Shown here piece by piece: positions 1 through 12,291 of a DNA stretch of 64,000 bases. How positions within the stretch are numbered: the stretch's first letter is position 1; each line of letters starts with the position of its first letter. Location: assembly GCA_018296165.2 (NCBI GenBank), contig JACKQL020000016.1:124001-188000 (forward strand), read 5' to 3'. This stretch comes from Termitomyces sp. T153. Its lineage: Eukaryota; Basidiomycota; Agaricomycetes; Agaricales; Lyophyllaceae. The notes beneath the pieces were generated by a model that was not told where the DNA came from, did not search any database, and saw only the letters and a program-made list of their open reading frames with translations. Made by a program: the position numbers and the translations under genes.

Positions 1-1724
1 GATTTCAGCGCCGGAGACGAGGGTAAGGGGTGCGTTTTTGTTCGTAAGATTTCGGACGAGAGGAGCCTCGTATATCAGAACGTCCTGTGTAATGTAGGCA
101 GTTTAATTTTCATTACAACAGTGCAGAGGGGATCGACGAAAGAACGCACAGTATCCTCACTAACAACATAGTCTGCTAGCCCATTCAAAACCATGGACGA
201 AGCCAACGCCTCTGCTTCATATGCGCCCGACGTCTCCAAACATGGTACACCCATCGCCTTCAAAATCTCCTTCGACTCTAAATACGTGCTCGACGTCGGT
301 GGGTTCATCCTCCTCTCAAATGAAGCAGACATGCATTCGCTCGTTTCGGTCAACATCTTCAGCACATCAGGCAACTTTGCTCCTCTCGGCTCAGCGGCGA
401 AGGCATCCCAGAAGCGGCCTTCCTCAAGCGTGAGTTGGTATTGTGCCTTTGTCATTACGATTTCGGCTTGGGTGTCTGGGTCGCCAACGCTAGGTATTGA
501 AAATGGAGAAGAGTCGAGCGGGTTCGAGAGGGCAGCGAGGCGGGAGACACTTTGGCGGTATGAGAGATAGAGGTCGGATAGTTGGCCTAGGATGTCTTCG
601 GGGGTGGGTGGGGTTTGAGTAGTTGAAGGCGAGATAGATTCAGATGAGGGGGTTGTAGGTATAGTATCGAATTTGTAGGTGGTTTGTGCATGGGAAGTAC
701 TTTCTTTGGATGATAATTGCGAGAAGTTATCTTCTGGAGATCCGGGCTCGGGCTCGTGAGCTGACGCTAATGGTGAGTCTTCAATTACAAAATGTGGAAG
801 AAAATCGTCTGTATGCTTCGGTGCAACAATCGTGTAAATGTCGGGTTCAAATTCAAATGGTGAATGAAATGGCTCTGGATAGAAAGGCGCCTTTGGCTCT
901 TGGTGATACGGCGGCACGTGTGCAGAAGAATACTTAACGCGCGGTGAATCAGCTTCGAGTAGGACAGAATCAACGTAGTCCGATACAAGGTGGCTGTCGG
1001 TCACAACAGTCTCATCTGCTACATATTCAGGTATGGGAAAATCGACATCGACCGAAAGACGTGGAGTCAAGAGTTCCTCGGATGATGGAACAGTCACGGT
1101 GGTCTTATGTATTCCGTCTTGCGTTCGTGTACTGCCTATGGGGGTAGTAGTTGCCGGTGTCTGACGCGTTTCCTCTGCTGACCCAAAGTCAGGAGTCAAT
1201 CGACGCAAAAAATCTGAAGTCCGTCTCGACGTCGTGTCGTCAAGCCTCCAAAAGCTTGGCAAGATGCCAGAAAGTTGATTGAGCCGCTTTGAACGATCAA
1301 ACTCCAGAGCACCACGCGCTTTGACTATTCGTTGAACCTCCTTCCTCCGCGCAATCTGACGTCAAACGATGTTTTAGCAACAGAAGAACTCTTGGGAGGG
1401 CAAAGAATACGGACTTCACGCGCTTTAGCGGTATTGCGCTCCTTCCCGTCAAAGACGCACACAACCGAGACCCCCGCTTCCTGTAGCTCTCTCATGAGCC
1501 GATGCCACATCTGTACATGGCGGTACGGATGCGGCATTGGCGCAAAGTGTAACCGTTGTGTTATGAGGGTTCCATCACTATGGACGTCGTAGCGTCTTGT
1601 GAGATGACAGTGCCAGATAACGCTTGAGTTTTGTCACCTACATCACGACTTTCTTACCAGCTAGTCCTCGGAGACGATCTGGGAGCTTTTTGATGACCTC
1701 TGGACTGCGAGTTGAATGGGTCAT
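1..1724 (-). CDS. XPG/Rad2-family (FEN1-like) structure-specific nuclease, C-terminus beyond window
   Basis: Partial gene on the minus strand; it starts at 1724 and runs off the left edge. Inferred exons are 1642-1724, 1415-1577, 150-1355 and 84 to below 1, joined in phase at GT-AG introns (the donor at 1414, gtccgt, is weak). The N-terminal XPG block reads LAGKKVVIDGTLITQRLHF, followed by VVCVFDGKE, which supplies two metal-binding Asp. The XPG-I block has GAYEAEALAS with the paired Glu and, across the last intron, VSEDTDVLIY with the paired Asp, so the visible catalytic carboxylates are kept. Family members cut 5' flaps or bubble DNA in replication and repair. The stretch between the N and I blocks is unusually long (over 300 residues), and much of it is Ser/Pro/Thr/Glu-rich and probably disordered. 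This favours a Rad2/XPG-type or fungal-specific member over plain FEN1, but the subfamily is not certain without the C-terminus. Confidence 0.8.
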
Positions 1725-2001
1725 TTAGTGTCTTGATAAATTGTGCCATACATACCATGTCTTTTGAAGGAAAGGCGTAAGCCCTAGCACTCCCATAGAG
1801 TAAGGAGAGCCGAAGGAGAAAAAAGAATATCGGCCCGGGGTACCGCTCTGAACTCTGACGTCATGTTCTCAACCAAGTCAAAATATAATTCTCTCTTGCA
1901 AGTAATACACTACATATCATCTGGAGCGATCGATTGAATTGCAATTACAGGTAGAAGAGAGACTGTACATGAGTCATTATCACATGAACGCAAAGTTATC
2001 C

Positions 2002-2777
2002 TCAGAAGCCAGCGAGTCCAGTAAGAGCAGTAAGAGCAGTCTTGATCTGAGTGACAAATTGGTTCAGTTGTTCGCGGGTTTTGTCTGGAGGACGAATGAG
2101 AATCAGACATAAGAGAGAAGTTTTAGTATGGTACGTTCTTCCAATGACAAGAAAGGGACAAGGTGATGAAAAAAGTGGAAAGCACGGAGAGAGTACTGCC
2201 TACCAATGATACCAGGAAGCAACCATGAAGATAGTCGAGGATGTGAGAAAAACATGCCTTGTTCATTCTCCGTGTTCATCACCGAAACGATCTTATTTTC
2301 GATGTTTTGAGCCGCGAGGGAGCTTTCGTGTTTGGGGCGTGCAGCAGCCCAGGCGTGTGTCTCCAAAATGGCGTCAAGCAGCATCGAGGCAAGCTCTGTA
2401 GCAAAAGTCGAAAGAAAGAAAAACGTTAGTCGATGCGAAATGAGGCCGTAAACGCGCATATATGCATGGCAGATCCTCAATTTGATCATTTAGTCCTCGA
2501 GTCGCGTACCTTTCTCAAATTCAGCATCACGGCTGAGTTCGTTGTTGAACGGCTGCACGATGTTGGTTTCGTGGTCGAAAGGCGGGAATTTTTCGCCGAT
2601 GATGTCAGAGAGTGGTCGAATGTGAGCTGAGGATGCAGTAGACTGTGAAGGTGTCCTGGTTTTGTATTTCGCCGGAGGTGGAGAGATCATTTTTGGAGGA
2701 CTAGAAGACCTGACGGACGAGGCGTTTTCATTGATTGTATCAGCACTAGGGGCCGAGGGCGACGACGGAGAGGACAT
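2002..2777 (-). CDS. Uncharacterised 180-residue protein, 3 exons
   Basis: Three exons (2510-2777, 2204-2395, 2002-2084) join in phase through introns of 114 and 119 bp with good ends (gtacgc...ctacag and gtaggc...tccag), giving 180 residues. I do not recognise the family. The first 50 or so residues are Ser/Pro-rich and look disordered. The middle (LASMLLDAILETHAWAAARP) and the C-terminus (TREQLNQFVTQIKTALTALT) look helical and could form coiled coils. No signal peptide or membrane segment is seen. The gene starts 173 bp from the divergent coatomer alpha gene and probably shares its promoter region. A small scaffold or kinetochore-type subunit would fit, but that is a guess. Splicing consistent in three exons makes a real gene likely. 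Confidence 0.6.
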
Positions 2778-2950
2778 GGTTGCTTCTCAAGGGATACGGT
2801 TAAGCACAGCCACCGGCAAACGTGACTTCTGGTCGTTCTCCCACGTTCAGCAAGCCACGTCTGCCCGTCTCGAAGCGCGTTCAGGGCCTTTGCTGTCGTA
2901 ACCTCGCAGACAGCTTTCTTACGATTTAGAGCCTTCAGAACTCGCCGAGC
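2778..2950. promoter_or_regulatory. Divergent promoter region between the 180-residue gene and coatomer alpha
   Basis: This 173-bp gap separates two divergent start codons, so both promoters must lie here or overlap the 5' ends. It is GC-rich, with no clear TATA box, which is usual for fungal housekeeping genes. Assignment rests on position only. Confidence 0.4.
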
Positions 2951-5900
2951 ATGTCTGTTATGCTCACCAAGTTTGAGTCGAAAAGTAACCGCGTCAAGGG
3001 TATCTTCGCTTTCACGTCAAGGCTTCCCTCCGATATTTAACTGGCATTTTAGGGCTTGCTTTTCACCCGACTCAGCCGTTACTAGCTGCTGCTCTGCATA
3101 ATGGGAGCGTCCAGCTGTGGAATTATCGTATGGGAGTCTTGGTCGATAGATTCGAGGAACACGAGGGTAAGCAAACCCGTGCTCTATATACCCATGATTG
3201 ACTTTCGATCGTGTCAATAGGTCCGGTTAGAGGTGTTGCTATCCACCCGACCCGCGCTTTGTTGGTGACAGGAGGCGACGACTACAAAATCAAAGTTTGG
3301 GGTCAGTCCAATCAGTAATTCGACACGCCGCAGCCTTCACTCATCCAATAATCAGACATCCGACCACAAAATCGACGTTGCCTCTTTACCCTGCACGGCC
3401 ATCTGGACTACGTCCGTACCGTGCAATTCCATCATGAAATGCCATGGATTGTGAGCCCTAGTTTATCAGATTATATCTCACAACCTACCGTCCCAACAGC
3501 TCTCCTGTTCTGACGACCAAACGATCCGTGTCTGGAATAGCACCTCACGCCAATGTATCGCAGTTCTCACTGGTCACTCGCACTACGTCATGTCAGCACA
3601 GTTCCACCCTAAAGATGACCTCGTCGTCTCAGCATCGATGGACCAAACCGTCCGCGTTTGGGACATCTCGGGCCTTCGTAAAGGCTCACAACATTCAGGT
3701 GGTGGCGGCCCAGGTGGTTCAGGCGTAGGCAGCAATGGGCCAGGCACCTTCGAAACCTTCGACTCTTTCTCAACCGTCAAGTATGTGCTAGAGGGCCATG
3801 ACCGCGGTGTCAACTCCGCCATGTTCCACCCCACGCTTCCACTCATCATTTCCGCTGCAGACGACCGTGTCATCAAGATCTGGCGTATGAGCGAGACCAA
3901 AGCATGGGAGGTCGATTCGTGCCGTGGACACTTTAACAACGTCTCTAGTGCTCTATTCCATCCTAAACACGAGCTTATCGTGTCGTGTGGTGAGGATAAA
4001 ACTGTACGCGTATGGGACCTCGCCAAACGTACGGCGATACAAACATTCCGTCGCGAGCATGACCGATTCTGGATTCTCGCTGCGCACCCGAATCTCAATC
4101 TCTTTGCTGCGGGCCATGACTCAGGTCTCATCGTGTTCAAGCTCGAACGCGAGCGGCCGGCATTCTCTGTCCATCAAGACACGCTGTACTACGTTCGCGA
4201 CAAGTACGTGCGCTCGTATGACATCAACACAGGGGCGGATATTGGGCTGCTTAGCGTGCGGAAGTTTGGGAGCCCATATGTTCCCCCGAGAACGCTGAGC
4301 TTCAACCCGGCGGAGCGTGCGGTGATCCTCACGATTAGTTCTGATAATGGGTTATATGAGTTGGCGACTTTACCTCAGCAGGCGCAGGGTGGGGAACTGA
4401 AGGATTCGAGCGTGGATGGAAAGAAGGGGAACAGTCAGAACGCGATCTTTGTAGCAAGGAACAGGTTTGCTGTCCTTGACAAAACTAAGCAGGTGTGTTT
4501 TCTTTCAGATGGTAGTGAGGATCTATCACTCATGAGATGCATAGATGATCGAAATTCGGGACCTTTCTAACACTATTGTTAAAACAATTAAAGCCCCTGT
4601 TGTAACGAACGAAATCTTCTACGGTGGAACGGCCAGCTTGATCCTTAGTTCGACAACGTCTGTTGTTCTCTACGATATTCAGCAGGGCAAGACTCTGGCG
4701 GAAATCAACAGCCCTCCCGTTAAATACGTTGTCTGGAGTGCTGACAACTCTCTTGTTGCTCTACTGGGCAAACACAGTACGTTTTGATTGCCTTTTGAGC
4801 TACGTTGTATTATAAATTCTTTACAGCTATCACCGTTGCAAATAAAAACTTCTCGTCTCATAGCTTTATTCATGAAACCATCCGCATCAAGTCTGGAGCA
4901 TGGGATGACTCAGGCGTCTTTATATACTCGACACTCAACCATGTGAAATACTGCCTGCCCCAGGGGTACAATACGCCTCTTCTCACTGATCTTGACGACT
5001 AATTGGTTTTTCTTCAGAGACCATGGCGTGATATGCACCCTTGACAATCCTGTCTACCTCACAAGAGTCAAGGGCAAGACTGTCCATTGCCTCGACCGCT
5101 CTGCCCGCCCGCGTACCATCACGTTTGACCCAACAGAGTACCGTTTTAAGCTCGCGCTCCTTAAGAACAACTATGAAGAAATGCTGTATATCATCCGGAC
5201 TTCAACTCTCCTTGGACAGAGTATTATTGCTTACCTTCAGCAAAAAGGATTTCCGGAGGTACGTGTTACATCCGATGGTGTTTCGAAGATGGTATCGATG
5301 TCTGATAGATCGCTTTGCATTTCGTACAAGATACGAATACACGATTCGAGTTGGCTATTGAGTGTGGAAATTTGGATGTGGCGCTGGAGACTGCGAAGGA
5401 GATTGATCGGACAGAGTGCTGGGATCGTTTGGCGCAGCAGGCGTTGAAGCAGGGTAATCATAAGGTGTGTTGGATACTTTGTTTGTCTTGCTTCTATTGA
5501 CACCCCTGTGTAGATTGCTGAAAAGGCGTACCAACAAATGAAGAACTTCGATAAACTCTCGTTCTTGTACCTCGCAACAGGAAGCTCAGACAAGCTATCG
5601 AAGATGCAAAAAATTGCCGATGCACGTGGTGATCCCATGTCACGATTCCACAACGCTCTTTATGCTGGTGATGTGAAGGGGAGGATAGCGGTTCTGCGTG
5701 ATGTTGGGCTCCGTAAGTGTCTGATCTCTGCCTCAACTGCGTATACTCATCAAAGGGCATCATTTGTAGACCCTCTTGCGTACCTGACGGCGAAAACTAA
5801 TGGTCTAGAAGAGCTGGCCGCAGAGATCCTTGAGGTCGCTGGTCTAACAGAGGCTGACATCGACGACGTGCCATCCTTCCCCTCGTCAACCTTCGCACCG

Positions 5901-7315
5901 CCGTCCATCATTACCTCTACCACCAACATTAACTGGCCCTCCGTCTCTGCCGGTGAGAACTTCTTCGACCGCGCTCTTCGTGAAGGAAAACTCGAAGCTG
6001 GCGCTGAGCCAGGCTATGCAAACGGCGACGCGGGAGCTGGTGCGTCGTCGGTACTGGATGATTGGGCGAGAGATGAGGAACACGTGGAGGAAAACCCTGA
6101 AGAGGGTGGATGGGATCTCGAAGCTGGAGATGATTTCGAGGTCGATGCGCCGGTTGCACATGAGGACGCGGCTGAAGACGAAGAGCTGGGTGCTGGTGCG
6201 ACTCCTGGGCTCAGTGAGGTTGAGCTCTGGGTTCGCAATTCACAGTTGGCGGCTGATCATGTTGCTGCTGGGTCGTTTGAGACTGCTATGCAGGTAAGAT
6301 CTTTTCATCTCATTTCCCCATTGATTGCATCAGGTAGCTTATGTCTGATGATGTAGCTTCTCAACCGCCAGTTTGGTGTTGTCAACTTTGCCCTTCTTAA
6401 GCCCACTTTCATCTCTATATATCGTTCTTCACACATATACCTCTCACCCGTGGCTTCCTTGCCGCCTCTACAACTTCATGTTCGTCGTAACATCATGGAG
6501 TCATCTCCGAGCCGTGTACTCCCTGTTGCTGTATGTTCTCTTCAATCTGTACGCTCAGAGCTCATAGAGGGGTACCGATTCGTTTCTGGCAACAAACTTG
6601 CGGAGGCACAAGCAACCTTCCGATCTGTCCTGCAAGCGCTTCTATTGGTTGTCCTCAGCTCTGACGATGAGGCTAAATTAGTGAGTTCGTATGCTAGCAT
6701 CCCTTATGCCTTCTTCTCATGCACCTTTTTCCTTAGTGGAGAGAAACTGTAACTGCTGCACGGGAATACCTCTTGGGTGTTTCGATCGAGCTTGAGCGGA
6801 GACGTGTCGCTGAAGCCGAACCTGACAACATGCGTCGCAACCTTGAGCTTGCTGCCTACTTCACACAGTGCGAGCTACAGCCTCCTCACATGCAGATTGC
6901 TCTTCGCAGTGCTATTGGGGTGTTCACGAAGGCGAACAATCATGCGCACGCAGCACGATTCGCGAAGCGGTTACTCGAGCTCAAACCGGATCCTAAAATT
7001 GTCGCACAGGTCAGTGGTGGTATTCACGTTTGTTCTGTCACACATTATTCAAACCACTCTTCGATTTGACAGGCTCGCCAACGGATTGCAGCAGGCGACC
7101 GGAATCCACGTAACTCTGTGGAGATATCTTACGACGAGCTCACTCCGTTCGAGATCTGTGGTGTGACATACACCCCGATATATAAGGGCTCGCCCTCTGT
7201 GCATTGCCCGTACACAGACGCCTCGTTCTTGCCGCAGTTCAAGGGTAGTCTTGATCCCCTTACTCAATTGACTGAGATTGGGGCGTCGGCAACAGGATTG
7301 CCCGCGTCGTGGTGA
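2951..7315 (+). CDS. COP1: Coatomer subunit alpha (COPI vesicle coat), 14 exons
   Basis: Exons: 2951-2999, 3053-3166, 3221-3301, 3356-3450, 3500-4492, 4545-4776, 4827-4965, 5018-5258, 5309-5464, 5514-5712, 5770-6293, 6357-6680, 6737-7009 and 7073-7315. All junctions keep phase and give 1220 residues, close to the family length of about 1220. An in-frame ATG at 2960 gives the usual MLTKFE start. The N-terminal WD40 propeller repeats [24 protein letters not shown] blades. The middle ([14 protein letters not shown]) is the alpha-solenoid. The C-terminal domain ends with [17 protein letters not shown] and [11 protein letters not shown], as in other alpha-COPs. It coats Golgi-derived vesicles for retrograde transport to the ER and binds dilysine cargo signals through the propellers. 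A Gly/Ser-rich loop near 3690-3740 and an acidic linker near 6060-6200 are the variable parts. No defect is seen. The exon 12 stretch after FISIY is less conserved. Confidence 0.96.
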
Positions 7316-7506
7316 GGATGATGTGATGTAAATTCTGATAATCGGTTCTGTTCTGTGACTCAAAATACACATTTTTCTTCTGATTTCAATGGACTTTTAG
7401 ATCTCGCGATTAAGACTGTATATAGATATTCCATTGCAAAAGACTCTGGTGTAAATGACCGACATTAATTCTTTGGCAATTCTTGCACATTCATCCTTCG
7501 ACCTCC

Positions 7507-9003
7507 TCACAATTTGTTCTTCTCCAAGTCAAGTTCAGCTGGCAAGCTTGGCTTCCCGTCAATCCCTGCCAACAGATTTTGAGCGGCCAAGGTTGCCATA
7601 CCCAGTCTACTCTCCAACGTTGCACTTCCCACGTGAGGCAATACGATGCACCTAAGATCATGTAGGTAGGTAAATTGATCATCCGATACTAGGGACAATT
7701 CTGACCGAGGCTCCTTAACCAAGCAATGATTAGCAGAGATTTTCGGCTCGCCTTCAACGACATCCAAGCCTGCACCCCAAATCCATTTCTCTTTCAGGGC
7801 TTTCGCAAGAGCGTCAGAGTCTACAAGTGTTCCTCGGCTAGTGTTCACGAGGACGCTAGATTTTTTCATCTGCTTCAAGAACTCTTCGTCAACTAGATGA
7901 CGCGTTGATGGCCCTCCAGGTGCCAGGACAAACAAGACGTCACTCTCACGGGCGAGCTGGTCCATATCGACACGCCGAAGGGAGTTGAGTCCATGTTGTT
8001 TGGCCAGGTTTTTGTCACGAGACGGTGTTGAAGGAGATGCTGGATTCGAGGTGTAAATGCAATCCGTAATACCGAATGGTATCAGTCTAGTAAGAGTTGC
8101 TTGAGATATCCGGCCAAAGCCCAGGAAGCCCACGGTGCGTTTCGGTGATAAGCCGGTAGTGCTCAATTGAGGACCACATAATCCGAACGGCGCCCAGTTC
8201 ACGGATGGCCACTAAGAGACCCGATGTTAGAAAGTGATCGAAGGGGGATCTCGAAAATACCTTGTTCTCCTGTACTAACGAAACAACTTCGCCTGCATTT
8301 CTACTAGCCATCAGAGCAAGCATAACCGATAGGTCGGCGACTGAATTTATAGGATCGTCATATGTTCTATTAAAAACTTTTGAGGATGATTTCATTTACC
8401 TGCTGCTGTTAGGACATCAGGTGTATACCCAAACCTGATTCCTCGTCGAGCAATTTCAGGTAGATTTGCATGCTCTAAAAGGATGTGTTCAGAGAGGTTC
8501 AATAGTGACACGAGACGACTAACTGACCATATCCAACCGACATCGTCGAAACAACGCGCAAATTGGGTCCAGCTGCCATGTATATCAACTAATGCAGCAA
8601 CTCAATGATTGATTACTATGGACACACCAGCATCTAAAAACTCCTTGTCAACCTGGTTATGATGGATCAGAGACTGTTCTAGCAGATTTAGAGGAACAAT
8701 CACCTTTTCGGTGAGCATGACGAGTACACCGGACGCTCCAGAAATGCTTTTGAGTAGCCAGTCGCGATCGACAACACGATCTTCCGGCCAAACTACTACC
8801 TTGATATGATTGAAATTCGTATCGCAGACTGATAGATGAACAAAGCCTCACATCGAGGTCGTGTCTGGCCTCAAGCATAGGCATGACATCTGGACCGAGG
8901 TATCTGGTCACCACGACCTTCGGTTTAGGGCTATATACGTCGAAATTTCAGAAGCGAAGATTCTTCCAGGATTTTCAGATACAAAAGACCTTGTATAAGA
9001 CAT
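7507..9003 (-). CDS. D-2-hydroxyacid dehydrogenase, glyoxylate/hydroxypyruvate reductase type, 9 exons
   Basis: Inferred exons: 8990-9003, 8852-8930, 8704-8799, 8628-8652, 8528-8572, 8400-8474, 8261-8340, 7706-8211 and 7507-7651, giving 354 residues starting MSYTSPKPKVVVTRYLG. The first coding exon is only 14 nt and one internal exon only 25 nt. The last intron (7652-7705, 54 nt) has no stop and keeps frame, so a naive reading would retain it; removing it restores the contiguous VKEPRCIVLPHVGSAT. The substrate-domain signature STMSVGYEHANL, the nucleotide loop VGFLGFGRISQATL, and the catalytic Arg (VNTSRGTLVD), Glu (GLDVVEGEP) and His (LPHVGSAT) are present. The enzyme should reduce glyoxylate or hydroxypyruvate with NAD(P)H. 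Substrate and cofactor are inferred from family resemblance to GRHPR. It is convergent with coatomer alpha, 191 bp away. Confidence 0.9.
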
Positions 9004-9555
9004 GATAGACGCGACGGTGAAGCTCAGATGAAGTATGAGAACATATGCATCCTTATATATAACAAATCCAATTTGACATGTTGATCGGACTTTCGTCTCG
9101 GACTCGGACCGGCCGTGCCAAATCGCCGCTTCCGAAATCCTAAAAACGGCCTAGCTGTGACGTATATCCAAACGCAGTGTAAACCCTAGGTCTTCGATGT
9201 TCTTGTTCTTGATAGGTTCTCGAGGGAAGAAGAAAAAAACAAAGTCCTGATACTCTACGACGCCCAATAGCCCTTTGATAACAACTGTGGGTGCTCATCA
9301 TCATTGCATGTACTCACAACTTACCTCACAACTTACCACTACATATGTATCTCCTTGTATATATCTTTCTGTCAAAATCATTTAGAGCTATTGGTACTCA
9401 TGACCGTGACGGGAACGTACATATTTGTTCATTCAATGCTGTGAGATTGTGACCATTGTAGGTCCTTTCTTGTGTGGCGGCTGGCCTTGTGTACCTATTC
9501 CGTACAGTTCTACCTTTCATCCGTCAAGTGAATATTGACTCAGTGAATAATCGAT
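9004..9555. promoter_or_regulatory. Divergent intergenic region, 552 bp
   Basis: It lies between the start codons of the divergent dehydrogenase and DUF6535 genes, so it should hold both promoters. A TATA-like tccttatatataac lies near 9050-9064, about 50 bp from the dehydrogenase start. I see no repeat, RNA gene or reading frame of note. Confidence 0.35.
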
Positions 9556-12125
9556 ATGACTATTGTTGGGAAACACAGCAAAGGTGAGTAGACAACTATT
9601 TCTTCAACTCGTTCTTTGACATGCTGCCCCGTAGAACCAGATGATCAAGATGGCCCCGAAGTCTTTGGCAACACAGCCAAGATTTGGACAGCATATAATA
9701 CAGAGGCAACAAAGGAAGATCAAGCTTTGGCCCGAAATATCAGAGAAGATATGAATACCATCTTGGTTTTTGTGAGTTGTCTTCTATATCTGATCAAAAT
9801 ATGCTCGTCGTCGAATTTCATTCGGTGATTTAATCGATCCCATAGGCAGGCCTTTTCTCAGCCACCATGACTGCTTTTGTTATCGAGAGCTACAAAAACC
9901 TCAAGCCCGATCCGAACAGCAACGAGCGCGCTATCTTGGCTAAAATGTCCCAAGAGCAGGCCATGATGGCTCAAAAGCAGGCTGTGATGATCCAGGCATT
10001 GATTCATATCTCTCAACAACTTGCCAAAGAAACCAACATATCCTTTTCCCCAAATGTGTTGGAAGTTGGATCGATGAAGAGTGAAATTCAAAATTCTTCC
10101 GCGCCACCATTTATACCGACCTATGCAGATTTTACATGTAACGTACTTTGGTTCCTTAGCCTTCTCTCCTGCCTCGGATGTGCCCTCGCTGCATGTCTTG
10201 CGCTACAATGGGCTCGCCATTTCATCCAAACAACCGAAAGTTACACCCTTCCTGCCGACCGAGGCCGTATCCGAACGTACCTTCTTCGCGGCATCCGTCG
10301 TTTTAACTTGAAAACTGTGGTGGATTCTATTCCTATGCTTCTACATACATCTCTGTTTCTGTTCTTTGGCGGACTCTTCCTCTTCCTCTTCCCAGTGAAC
10401 GCCTCAATTGGAGGCTATTCTCTCATCATCTTTATGGTGTTAAATATCTGCTATTTGGGATTTACTTTCCTTCCGCTCTTCTACAGTGACTGCCCGTATA
10501 ATACACCAATATCTACATGGTGTTGGAATGGCGTAAATTATCTCCGAAGAAAAGGCTACCTACATTATTTAGGCACTGTCGAGCGCCTCATCATCCCCAG
10601 TGATGGAACCTTCGCGGAGGTCGCTCATTTGTCTGCCACCCAGAAGTCCGCTGAACGTGACGAGCGAGATAGCTGGGCAATGCAAGTAGCTGTCAACACC
10701 CTAGACAGCAACGGTGGACTCCTCGATTTCATGAAGGAACACTGCACGTCGCAGAACGCGGTACAGAAGAGTCGCCTTGCGTCGTTGATGAATAGCACCG
10801 ATTTACCTTCGCGTTTCACTAGGATATTTGCCAACTTTAGGACGATGATGTTGGAAGATCGGGCGGAACATATAGTATCATGTCTTTACGTTGCAGAGAA
10901 GATTCGCGACAGTCAAAAGTATTATACCGGACGACTAGCAGATGGAATTGTACCCAGAGGCCAATTTGACGGAGAGGAACACATGGCTATTGCTTTCGCA
11001 GCCCTGGTAGACTTTATCGCCAAACTTCCTGAGCTTAAATTGTCCACCAAATTGGATATAAGATCCGTAAAGCGCCGATTAGGACAATATGCTTTTGGTA
11101 TATTGTGGCGTGCACTGTCTCGCTTGTTCCAACATGCTAGAATGCTTCACAAAGGTGTTAGCAGGCTACAACTACCCAACATTGCACCCGCGCCAGAGTC
11201 ACAAATAGCTGATACTAATGCCACGAATGAATTATGGGCTCTGACTGAAGTACAAAAGAAGGAACTGACAGTAGCGCTAGAGATATTCAAAACCGCTCAA
11301 TTGGAGCCGGTGGAGGAAGTGTATCCATTCCTTGATCATATTGTTGATGTTTGGAAGGAATTCTCAAAGCTTGTGGACCGTACTCGTGAACATTTGGAAG
11401 GCCATCCTACTTTTCAAACTCCTGCTCGTGATAATGCCATCGAGGATACGATCTCAGACTACGAGAATCTTCTCCGTTACATCCATTACCTCCAGCTTCT
11501 TGCTTTATTCCATTCCGCACCACAGTGCTTCACGGGGGAACTGGTGAAGGAACCACAATGGAGTAAATGCCATGATTCTGTAGTGCAGAACGCGAAGGAG
11601 CTGTCTGTATTCAATCTTACCGGCAAGACTAGGTCCCAGACAAAATTAGCTGATCATCTGCAGTTATACTTCAATCATCGTCTGAAGTGGCCACATCGAG
11701 GATGTAGATTCACACTTGTGAAGGAGAGCGTTTTGAAATCTAAAGACAAGAAGCCTCCCTCCTATGCCGAATTACATCTTGAAAATCCGTCGATTCTTCT
11801 ACTTTCTAGCATTACGGGCAGATCGGAGATTAAGCACATCATCGAGGTATTGAGAAAGAAACTCGAGGACGATGAGAAGAACTCGGATCTAAATGGGCCA
11901 ATTTCAAAGGAACGCATGAAGCTTCTTCTGCAAGCAGGGACTGAGTACCTGGCGAAGGAACATCAACGACATGCACGCGGCAGAGTCATCCGAATGGTTG
12001 AGATCCTTGACGAAGCGGGTAATAAGAACAATGACGCAACAGCCACTCTTCCTTCCTTCCTTGAGGGTGATCATGATTGGATGAAGTATAAAGAGAATTA
12101 CAACGATTATATTTTCCGCGGATGA
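9556..12125 (+). CDS. DUF6535-domain membrane protein, 3 exons
   Basis: Exons 9556-9583, 9635-9771 and 9846-12125 join in phase to 814 residues. The N-terminal part has the DUF6535 pattern: W.AYNTEATKEDQALARNI, then LVFAGLFSATMTAFVIESYK at the exon 2/3 junction. Membrane segments follow: that AGLFSA helix, a second at NVLWFLSLLSCLGCALAACL, then a pair beginning LLHTSLFLFFGGLFLFLF and SLIIFMVLNICYLGFTFLPL. The remaining 500 or so residues are soluble, helical and variable. DUF6535 proteins are abundant in mushroom-forming fungi and have no established function; they often lie in fast-evolving families. The gene looks intact. It is convergent with the PPCDC gene, 166 bp away. Confidence 0.88.
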
Positions 12126-12291
12126 CAGACCTCGGAACCTACAGCATTCTATAAATGTAGTCTGCTACCCATAATGTATGATTATATACAGTCTGGAAAG
12201 GCTATTATGATACCTTCCTAGTCTCTCAAAAGGATCGAGGTCAGCAAAATGAAACGCGAGGGTTGAACCGATGAAGGAAGTTGGACACCAA

